The notes under the pieces were generated by a model. It was not told where the DNA came from. It did not search any database and worked only from the letters and a program-made list of their open reading frames with translations. This document shows, one piece after another, positions 1 through 5,339 of a stretch of DNA of 5,339 nt (position 1 is the stretch's first letter; each line of letters begins with the position of its first letter). A program made the translations under genes and the position numbers. Where the stretch lies: positions 1 to 5,339 of the forward strand of contig DLXM01000020.1 of the NCBI GenBank assembly GCA_003448835.1, given 5' to 3'. Origin of the DNA: Bacteroidota bacterium (GTDB lineage: Bacteria > Bacteroidota > Rhodothermia > Balneolales > HLUCCA01).

Positions 1-81
1 AGTCTATGGACGTACATCGTGAGTGCAACGAACGAAACCTAGTACCGAAGATCGTGGAACGAAGTGAAGCGAAAAACACAA

Positions 82-95
82 GCATCGTGAGATGC
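82..95. other. Perfect short hairpin with GTGA loop
   Basis: GCATC (82-86) and GATGC (91-95) are perfect inverted repeats around a four-base loop, GTGA. On the plus strand this would be an RNA hairpin of the GNRA tetraloop class, which is known to be stable. It carries the third ATCGTG copy. Read on the minus strand, the hairpin is followed by a broken T-rich run (81 down to 72), so it could be a weak terminator for transcripts leaving the phosphatase gene. The stem has only five pairs and the T run is interrupted by two Gs, so that role is doubtful. Confidence 0.45.
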
Positions 96-101
96 GCAGT
101 C

Positions 102-127
102 TTTTGACGGACATCGTGAAGTCAAAG
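102..127. other. Hairpin with ATCGTG in its loop
   Basis: TTTGAC (103-108) pairs perfectly with GTCAAA (121-126), and a T102-G127 wobble could extend the stem to seven pairs. The 12-base loop (109-120) contains the fourth ATCGTG copy. Together with the hairpin at 82-95 and a weaker four-pair stem at 12-26 (GTAC/GTGC, one G-T wobble), this suggests that displaying ATCGTG near a loop is a shared property of the modules. The pairing is visible in the sequence; formation in RNA or DNA is inferred. Confidence 0.4.
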
Positions 128-133
128 CCGAGC

Positions 134-218
134 GAAAAAGGGAAGGGGGGAGCGAGAAAAAGAGAAGGAGTGAAGGAGTGAAGGAGAGAAGGAGATAAAA
201 AGTGAAAGAGGGAAGGAG
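134..218. other. Polypurine-polypyrimidine tract downstream of the phosphatase gene
   Basis: On the plus strand only 5 of 85 bases are pyrimidines (C153, T171, T179, T196, T203). The opposite strand, which would be the RNA transcribed past the stop codon of the phosphatase gene, is therefore rich in C and U and has almost no G. Such tracts can adopt triplex (H-DNA) structures, and C-rich, G-poor RNA is what transcription terminator Rho binds. No canonical intrinsic terminator is seen next to the phosphatase stop codon, so Rho-dependent ending of that transcript here is a reasonable but unproven reading. Confidence 0.55.
155..218. repeat. Imperfect tandem repeat, eight units of 8 bases
   Basis: Reading in steps of eight from 155 gives AGAAAAAG, AGAAGGAG, TGAAGGAG, TGAAGGAG, AGAAGGAG, ATAAAAAG, TGAAAGAG, GGAAGGAG. 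The consensus is (T/A)GAAGGAG; units 2-5 differ from one another only at the first base, and the outer units are more diverged. This is a microsatellite-like array and could vary in copy number by slipped-strand mispairing. It starts 20 bases beyond the phosphatase stop codon and lies outside any supported gene, so length changes would not alter a protein. Confidence 0.65.
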
Positions 219-237
219 TATAAAATGGAACGGATGC

Positions 238-1803
238 TTAGGTTGATATTGGTATAATTTCGAGAGGACGGTTAAAAAGTTTCTGGAACAGTTCACTTTT
301 TCTCATTGCACCCCAAATTTCAAGCTGAGGATCGCCAATGGTCACAATTCTAATTGTAATCTTATCGCTAACTTCAATTGTTAGTTTTTTTACATTTTGG
401 AAATGGCTTCGATCCAGTCCATCAGCTACACGAAGAATGCCGGATAAAGCGCGGATTTTTGATTTTTGATCCGGATTTAAGACATCGAAATGACTGTGTC
501 GTGCTTTTGGGGTCGATCTTCTGTGATATCGGGCAACATTTGCGATGATTTCAATTTCTTCTTGTTGAAATCCTTTAAGATCGGCATTCAGGATGAGGTA
601 GAGAGCGTGTTTGTGATGTTTTTTATGTGAAATGTGGTATCCGATATCATGCGTTAGTGCTGCAAAATCCAACAATTCGCGATCTTGATCAGTTAAATTG
701 TGGAAATCGTGTAAATCATCAAATATTTGCAATGCGATTTTCGAAACTTGAGTAGAATGTTGTTCATGCCAGTTACATTTAACTAATAACTCCTGGATGC
801 TGCGTCTTCTTGTATCCGGATATCTGGATAACAACGAAAGTTCATTTTTTTCACGTTTGATGTATCTCAGAATGATACCTTCACGCATTGCTTGAGTCGA
901 GGTTTTAATCCGTTTAATTCCGGTCGATTTTAACAGATAGTGGACCAATACAACACCTGCAACTATAAAATCTACTCTTTTTGGGTCTAATCCCGGTGTT
1001 TCAAGTCGCTTTTTACGATCCAGTTTTAAAAATCGATCACAAAAACTGAAAAAATCATCACTTGTGTATTCAAACTCGTTCAATGTGAGTGATGTGTTCA
1101 ATTTCTTTTCAGCTGCGATCATGGCTGCAATATTCTGCATGGTACCGGATGTCCCAACCAGAACCGGGACCATGTGATCAGTCAAGGCCTGAATCACATT
1201 TTGTAATCGCATTTTATAATGATCTTCGAGCGCTTTTATTTCTTTCTTTGAAACCGGATCAGATTTGATGTAATCGGATGTCATACGTGAAACACCAATC
1301 TTTTGACTATCCAGATAATAGAAATTTGATTGATCTGAAATAATGAACTCAGTACTGCCGCCACCGATATCCACAATCAGTGCTTTTTGAGTGCCCAGAT
1401 TGAGGGAATGTTGAACGGCATGAGCTATCAGTTCGGCTTCTAAAATCCCTGGAATTGCCTGAATCTTAATTCGTACTTCGTCAATAGCACGTTGAATGAA
1501 TTCACCACCGTTTGGTGCTTCACGAATTGCAGAAGTTGCATACGCGATTATTAAATCGGATCGATAAGAATCGGATAATGTCTTAAACTTTTTTAGGGCA
1601 TCGATCCCAAGATCCATTGATTCTTTGGTAAGATTATCGCCCACACCATTTTTCCCCAATACGACCAATTCTTTTAGTGCATCAACGGTTTCAAATGTGC
1701 CATCAGCATAAATATCGACAATTACGGCGTGGAAAGAGTTAGTCCCTAAATCAATTGCGGTAATTCTTCGTTTATTTACTCCGTTTGATGGAGAATTTTG
1801 CAT
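238..1803 (-). CDS. ppx: Ppx/GppA family exopolyphosphatase / pppGpp phosphohydrolase
   Basis: Cytoplasmic phosphatase of the Ppx/GppA family, whose members remove terminal phosphate from inorganic polyphosphate or convert pppGpp to ppGpp. The 521 residues begin with an ASKHA-fold actin-like ATPase core. The first phosphate loop is AIDLGTNSFHAVIV (16-29), and the ATSAIREA motif is at 89-96. E122 in GILEAELIAHAV aligns with the catalytic glutamate of E. coli Ppx. The second phosphate loop is DIGGGSTEF (145-153), and GTSGTMQNIAAM (217-228) follows. The C-terminal half is HD-like: H349, H385-D386, H427 and D461 in ILRVADGLDRS. Its length matches the long form (E. coli Ppx is 513), so it looks intact. 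An in-frame ATG at 1929 would add 42 residues, but that extension has no family resemblance and would consume the divergent promoter region, so the ATG at 1803 is preferred. No strong Shine-Dalgarno precedes it. Polyphosphate versus pppGpp preference cannot be read from sequence, and no polyphosphate kinase gene is adjacent. Confidence 0.93.
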   Translation of the reverse strand: MQNSPSNGVNKRRITAIDLGTNSFHAVIVDIYADGTFETVDALKELVVLGKNGVGDNLTKESMDLGIDALKKFKTLSDSYRSDLIIAYATSAIREAPNGGEFIQRAIDEVRIKIQAIPGILEAELIAHAVQHSLNLGTQKALIVDIGGGSTEFIISDQSNFYYLDSQKIGVSRMTSDYIKSDPVSKKEIKALEDHYKMRLQNVIQALTDHMVPVLVGTSGTMQNIAAMIAAEKKLNTSLTLNEFEYTSDDFFSFCDRFLKLDRKKRLETPGLDPKRVDFIVAGVVLVHYLLKSTGIKRIKTSTQAMREGIILRYIKREKNELSLLSRYPDTRRRSIQELLVKCNWHEQHSTQVSKIALQIFDDLHDFHNLTDQDRELLDFAALTHDIGYHISHKKHHKHALYLILNADLKGFQQEEIEIIANVARYHRRSTPKARHSHFDVLNPDQKSKIRALSGILRVADGLDRSHFQNVKKLTIEVSDKITIRIVTIGDPQLEIWGAMRKSELFQKLFNRPLEIIPIST

Positions 1804-1937
1804 AAAAATGGGGTAAAATTTCTTTATCCTGAACGTCGTTGAATAAGTAGGTGTTAATTTAATGCATTTTAACGATTTTAACTGAACGTATATTCTCAGA
1901 AAATAATGGTGCCTAGAAAAGGAAAGCAATATAATTC
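1804..1937. promoter_or_regulatory. Divergent intergenic region between phosphatase and protease genes
   Basis: These 134 AT-rich bases separate two start codons pointing away from each other, so promoters for both genes should lie here unless transcription comes from farther away. I found no convincing match to the Bacteroidota-type promoter (TTG, then TAnnTTTG) or to the E. coli sigma-70 consensus on either strand. Visible structure is an inverted repeat GTTAA (1853-1857) / TTAAC (1869-1873) enclosing the palindrome AATGCATT (1861-1868), and a direct repeat TTTTAAC at 1867-1873 and 1876-1882. These could be an operator but are short enough to be chance in AT-rich DNA. AAGGAAAG at 1919-1926 is a weak ribosome-binding candidate for the protease, rather far from its ATG. 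Confidence 0.45.
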
Positions 1938-4900
1938 ATGAACCTTACTGCAGCTGATCTACAAAAACTATTTCTTCGCACCATACTTACCGTTTTATTT
2001 ACTGTAACGGGGTATTCCGCTTTATATTCTCAAATTTCTGATACGCCATTTGATGAAGTTTTTCCCGGTCAGCTCACAGTTAAGTTAGCATCTGATTTTT
2101 CCTTTGATCAGCTAAATAAATCCAACGAAAACAGACCTTTTGACAGGTTATTCTCCAGAGAAGCAACTCGAGTCGAAATCGAGAATTTGATGCGAACTTA
2201 CGGACTCGAAGATATGAGTCAAGTTATGTCGGCGTCGACTTTCAATGAAATTCGTTCAGAGCAATTGCAAAAGAATCCTACTGGCACCGAAGTGACGTTG
2301 CCCGATGATCTGACCAGAACCTATCAAATTCGATATAGCGCTGATGTGGATCCCTATTTTATTGCATCAAAAATCAGTCAGTTACCCGGCGTGGTTTATG
2401 CAGAACCGAAGGTAATCATGGAATTAGCATACATACCGAATGACCCTCAATTTAATAATACCGGACAAAGCTATTTTCAGTTTCAAAAATTTATAACTGC
2501 ATGGGATGTATCGCAATCTTCACGCGACATTATTATTGCAATTGTGGATTCCGGTGTTGATTATACACACCCGGATTTACAAGATAATTTGTGGCGAAAT
2601 GATGATCCCGGTAGGGCAAGACGTTTGTTCCCGGATATTTTTGATGAAGTGGTGAATGATACTATTGGTTGGAATTTCTGGGCCAGTGGTCCGGCGGGAA
2701 ATCCGGTTCAAAACTCTGATCCCAAAGGGACCGCCCAATCTCACGGTACCCACGTTGCCGGTATTGCTGCTGCGGTTTCCGATAATGGAATTGGGATTGC
2801 CAGCGCTGGATTTAACAGTACATATATGGCGATTCGAGCCGGTGGTACAGCAGAAGAACCCCGGGCAATTGGATTTGGATATGAAGGGATACTTTATGCC
2901 GCAATAAACGAAGCCGATATCATTAATTGTAGTTTTGGTTCAGGGTCATACTCCGCTTTTGGCGAGGATGTAGTCGATTTTGCAACTAATTTAGGTTCTT
3001 TAGTAGTAGGTGCGGCTGGAAATAGCAATAATGATGAATTGTTTTACCCTGCGGCTTACGAAAATGTACTTTCTGTTGGTTCTGTAGTAAACAACACAGG
3101 TGAAAAATCCGGTTTTTCAAGTTATGGTACATTTGTTGATGTAGTAGCAACGGGATCTGTCATTTTAAGTACTGTTTTTAACGGCCAATATTCACTTAAT
3201 TCGGGGACTTCAATGGCTGCACCTGTAGTTTCCGGACTTGCAGCTTTGGTTAAACACCAATTCCCCGATTGGTCGGCTGAACGAATTCTAGGCCAGATCC
3301 GGGGAACTGCAAATAGTAATATTTATACATCGAACGGATCCTACACAGATGAATTAGGTAAAGGATTAATCGATGCACATAAAGCTGTGACGCAACCAGT
3401 GGCTTATATCCGGGTGCTAAGTTCACAATATGTGAACGAATCCGGAGAAAAATTAGGGTTGAGTGAACAGGGATTCATGGAATTGGAAATCGTAAATTAT
3501 GGAGCCCCGGTCCAGGGTCTGGTATATGAAATTTCGAATACAAATCAGACTGCGATCGTAACCAGCACTAATGGGAATATTGGGTCATTGGGTACCGGTG
3601 CATCCACGACAATTCGAATACCTCTTCGATTGACGGAGCAAGTGTTGGTTGGGGTAATGCCTACATTCAAAGTGACATTCAGAGATAATCAATCCGGTTA
3701 TGAAGATTTCAGATTTGTGCAATACGAAGACTTGTTTGTAGGTACACATGATGCCAATAGGGTGCAAGTTAGTGCGACTAGTGTTGGAGCAATTGGTTTC
3801 CATAGAACTGTTGATGCTACCGCAGGTGTTGGATTTGTTCCTTTTTATGAAATCAATGGCAATCTAGTAGATGTTGGCAACGTACTCTATGAATCTGGGT
3901 TGATTATTGAAACCAACATAGATGAAAATATTCATCTCATGAGTAACGTGCGCGAAACGAGTGTTCCAAGAGCAATCTTTCGACCTAATGAGCTATTCTC
4001 TATTCAGGAGTTGCCGAATGGAAATGAAACAGGTTACGCCAATTTCACACCGGATTTGATTCCAGGATTTCCCGGACTTGAAATTGAGATGGAAACGTAT
4101 GCGTTTACGGATGCCGAGTTAAATAAATCCCTGTTGGTTTATTATACGATAGAAAATAATGATCCGTCGCGTCTGGCTTTGAATGATACATACGTTGGAC
4201 TTTTCGCTGATTGGGACATTGGTAATTATAGTGATAACAACGTGTTCTATCGAGAAGCTGATAGTTTACTTATCGTTAACGCTCCGAATTCGCCATACCC
4301 TTATGTTACGATCGGACATTTGGGTGGAATATCCAGTGCGTTTGCAATAAATAACGCGTATTCAGGTGAAGTTGATAGCCTGAATTTTGGTATCTATTAT
4401 TCCGCAGGAAGTACAGAAAATATTGGATTTACTGATCAGTACAAGTCGTGGTCCCTTAAAGCGGGCTTAGGGAAGACTCAACAAATTGGAACCGATGTTT
4501 CCATGGTGTCAGCAAGTGGTCCATTTACTATCAAATATGGACAAAAAATTCAAATTGGATTTGTCTATGCATTTGGTGAAACCATTGAAGCTTTGACAGC
4601 GCAGGTTAGGGCGGCTCGTGAACGAAATGTAATGACCTCAACTCCCAATTATAATCAACCACGAGTTCCGGTATTTATTCCTGAAGAGCTGGCCGTTGCC
4701 GGAAATTATCCGAATCCATTTAACTCGATGACAAATATTCTGATCGACTTAGATCGTCCCGGTCGCGCAATTGTTGAGTTATATGATATATTGGGACGTA
4801 AGGTCGGCACTATTTTGGATGCCAATCTTAACAATAGAAGATATGATATCCCGTTCGACGCTACTGCATTATCCAGTGGTGTTTACGTAGTTGTGCTCCG

Positions 4901-4946
4901 TACTGAACGAGGCATTAGTACCCACAAAATAACACTCGCGAAATAG
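1938..4946 (+). CDS. Secreted subtilisin-like (S8) serine protease with T9SS type A sorting domain
   Basis: Predicted secreted or surface-anchored endopeptidase of the subtilase family. Residues 1-31 look like a Sec signal peptide, with arginine 14 followed by a hydrophobic stretch and likely cleavage before Q32. Residues ~43-165 form a prodomain ending in ISQLPGVVYAEP, as in I9-type propeptides that fold and inhibit the enzyme until removed. The catalytic domain (~180-485) has the full triad: D204 in AIVDSGVDYTHPDL, H269 in QSHGTHVAG and S425 in SGTSMAAP, plus oxyanion-hole N362 in VVGAAGNSNN. Residues ~488-600 resemble an immunoglobulin-like beta domain. Residues ~610-885 are a beta-rich region including TYVGLFADWDIGNYSDNN, seen in other T9SS-exported subtilases. 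Residues ~918-1002 are a T9SS type A sorting domain (NYPNPFN, LYDILGRKV, LSSGVYVVVL, terminal HKITLAK), which directs outer-membrane export and is normally cleaved off. At 1002 residues with all catalytic residues present, it appears intact. The ATG at 1938 directly precedes the signal peptide. Substrate is unknown; a nutritional role is plausible. Confidence 0.95.
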   Translation: MNLTAADLQKLFLRTILTVLFTVTGYSALYSQISDTPFDEVFPGQLTVKLASDFSFDQLNKSNENRPFDRLFSREATRVEIENLMRTYGLEDMSQVMSASTFNEIRSEQLQKNPTGTEVTLPDDLTRTYQIRYSADVDPYFIASKISQLPGVVYAEPKVIMELAYIPNDPQFNNTGQSYFQFQKFITAWDVSQSSRDIIIAIVDSGVDYTHPDLQDNLWRNDDPGRARRLFPDIFDEVVNDTIGWNFWASGPAGNPVQNSDPKGTAQSHGTHVAGIAAAVSDNGIGIASAGFNSTYMAIRAGGTAEEPRAIGFGYEGILYAAINEADIINCSFGSGSYSAFGEDVVDFATNLGSLVVGAAGNSNNDELFYPAAYENVLSVGSVVNNTGEKSGFSSYGTFVDVVATGSVILSTVFNGQYSLNSGTSMAAPVVSGLAALVKHQFPDWSAERILGQIRGTANSNIYTSNGSYTDELGKGLIDAHKAVTQPVAYIRVLSSQYVNESGEKLGLSEQGFMELEIVNYGAPVQGLVYEISNTNQTAIVTSTNGNIGSLGTGASTTIRIPLRLTEQVLVGVMPTFKVTFRDNQSGYEDFRFVQYEDLFVGTHDANRVQVSATSVGAIGFHRTVDATAGVGFVPFYEINGNLVDVGNVLYESGLIIETNIDENIHLMSNVRETSVPRAIFRPNELFSIQELPNGNETGYANFTPDLIPGFPGLEIEMETYAFTDAELNKSLLVYYTIENNDPSRLALNDTYVGLFADWDIGNYSDNNVFYREADSLLIVNAPNSPYPYVTIGHLGGISSAFAINNAYSGEVDSLNFGIYYSAGSTENIGFTDQYKSWSLKAGLGKTQQIGTDVSMVSASGPFTIKYGQKIQIGFVYAFGETIEALTAQVRAARERNVMTSTPNYNQPRVPVFIPEELAVAGNYPNPFNSMTNILIDLDRPGRAIVELYDILGRKVGTILDANLNNRRYDIPFDATALSSGVYVVVLRTERGISTHKITLAK

Positions 4947-4954
4947 AAGTTCGT

Positions 4955-5339
4955 TTATTTACCGAGTCTCTGATTCCGTCTTTCTTCAGCTTCTTCGTAT
5001 CGTTTTTTCTCGAAGTCTGTTTCGGGCAAAATTTGTGGAACCGGAACGGGTTTTCCATCAGCATCTACAGCAACAAAAGTGTAATAGGATGTAGTACAAA
5101 GCCGTCTTGTTGCTGTCCGTAGATTTTCGGCCCAAACCTGCATAGCAATCTCCATCGACGATTTAAATGCCCGGGTTACTTCCCCTTCAATTACCACTAC
5201 TTCGCCCAGTTTAATGGCTTGTCGAAACTCTACACTATCAACTGATACCGTGACCACATTTCGGTTGCAATGTCGCTGTGCAGAAATGGCAGAACAAACA
5301 TCCATCCAATGAAGTAGTTTGCCACCCATAAGGTTGCCC
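4955..5339 (-). CDS. Acyl-CoA thioesterase, hotdog fold (5' end outside window)
   Basis: C-terminal 127 or so residues of a cytoplasmic acyl-CoA hydrolase of the hotdog family (YciA/ACOT type), which splits acyl-CoA into free fatty acid and CoA. The visible part starts with GNLMGGKLLHWMDVCSAI, the central helix of the fold. Its aspartate (codon 5302-5300) matches the catalytic Asp of YciA-type enzymes. Then come VVTVSVDSVEF, the turn IKLGEVVVIEGEVT, FKSSMEIAMQVWAE and YYTFVAVDADGKPVPVPQI, ending in a charged tail with EEAEERRNQRLGK. These are the usual strand motifs of the family. The ATG at 5329 is not the real start: the frame stays open to the edge, and GNL just upstream belongs to the conserved GNxxGG motif, so perhaps 20-40 N-terminal residues are missing. 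The gene is convergent with the protease, with eight bases between stop codons. Chain-length preference cannot be judged. Confidence 0.9.
   Translation of the reverse strand, partial: GNLMGGKLLHWMDVCSAISAQRHCNRNVVTVSVDSVEFRQAIKLGEVVVIEGEVTRAFKSSMEIAMQVWAENLRTATRRLCTTSYYTFVAVDADGKPVPVPQILPETDFEKKRYEEAEERRNQRLGK

Larger units (their letters stand above)
9..139. repeat. Intergenic array of four ATCGTG-centred repeat modules
   Basis: The hexamer ATCGTG occurs four times on the plus strand, at 16-21, 51-56, 84-89 and 113-118, spaced 35, 33 and 29 bases. Copies 1 and 4 lie in a longer shared block: 9-22 and 106-119 agree at 13 of 14 positions (GACG, T or G, then ACATCGTGA). Copies 2 and 4 are followed 17-18 bases downstream by an identical AGCGAAAAA (68-76 and 131-139), and copy 1 by a similar AACGAAACC (31-39). 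Copies 1, 3 and 4 sit in or next to short inverted repeats. The stretch has no plausible coding frame. It reads as a degenerate family of small intergenic hairpin elements; its function is unknown. The repetition is directly visible, while calling it an element family is inference. Confidence 0.6.

Noticed and set aside
1..139. CRISPR-like array, because a short motif recurs at about 29-35 base intervals
   Set aside because: The conserved core is only 6-14 bases, the spacing is irregular, the intervals share sequence rather than being unique, and no cas gene is present.
39..296. Minus-strand open frame of 85 codons overlapping the 3' end of the phosphatase gene, with a hydrophobic Leu/Ser/Pro/Phe-rich middle that looks membrane-like
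   Set aside because: The hydrophobic stretch is simply the pyrimidine-rich octamer repeat read as codons; the frame starts inside the phosphatase coding sequence and has no recognisable domain or ribosome-binding site.
1804..1929. Upstream in-frame start for the phosphatase at 1929, adding 42 residues
   Set aside because: The extra segment does not resemble any part of the Ppx/GppA family, whose proteins begin shortly before the AIDLGTNS loop, and it would fill nearly the whole divergent promoter region.
1889..1929. Possible promoter elements: TATATT at 1889-1894 on the plus strand, and TTGCTT (1929-1924) followed by TATTTT on the minus strand
   Set aside because: Each lacks a well-spaced, well-matched partner element; in AT-rich DNA such partial matches are expected by chance.
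2656..2907. Plus-strand open frame of 83 codons inside the protease gene
   Set aside because: It overlaps the catalytic domain in another frame, where the protease frame carries the conserved His motif; its own translation shows no recognisable domain.
3585..3803. Minus-strand open frame of 72 codons inside the protease gene
   Set aside because: Antisense shadow of the protease coding sequence with no domain, start signal or context supporting it.

Overview
The window looks like an ordinary chromosomal segment of a free-living, moderately AT-rich bacterium that uses the type IX secretion system (T9SS). The main evidence is the C-terminal end of the large protease, which has the 'NYPNPFN' box, a 'LYDILGRKV' strand and a 'LSSGVYVVVL' strand typical of T9SS type A sorting domains. 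These occur in Bacteroidota, Balneolota/Rhodothermota, Ignavibacteria and related FCB-group lineages. The overall flavour suggests a Balneolota/Rhodothermota-like organism, but that placement is inference and no taxonomic marker gene is present.

Layout. Positions 1-237 are non-coding and unusually structured. The first ~140 bases hold four copies of the hexamer ATCGTG at 29-35 base spacing, several inside short hairpins. Bases 134-218 are an almost pure purine tract whose second half is an imperfect eight-base tandem repeat. Positions 238-1803 (minus strand) encode a full-length Ppx/GppA phosphatase of 521 residues with a C-terminal HD-type domain. Positions 1804-1937 are a 134-base AT-rich divergent intergenic region that must hold the start signals of both flanking genes. 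Positions 1938-4946 (plus strand) encode a 1002-residue secreted subtilisin-like (S8) protease: signal peptide, prodomain, complete catalytic domain, beta-rich middle region and T9SS sorting domain. Eight bases later, and convergent with it, lies the 3' part of an acyl-CoA thioesterase gene of the hotdog family (4955 to beyond the right edge, minus strand).

The three genes do not form an operon and have no evident shared pathway: polyphosphate/(p)ppGpp metabolism, extracellular proteolysis and acyl-CoA hydrolysis. No mobile element, CRISPR array, tRNA or rRNA was seen. The coding part is ordinary. The part that most deserves a second look is the repeat-rich flank at 1-220, which no gene explains. 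I found no convincing sign of a new multi-gene system.
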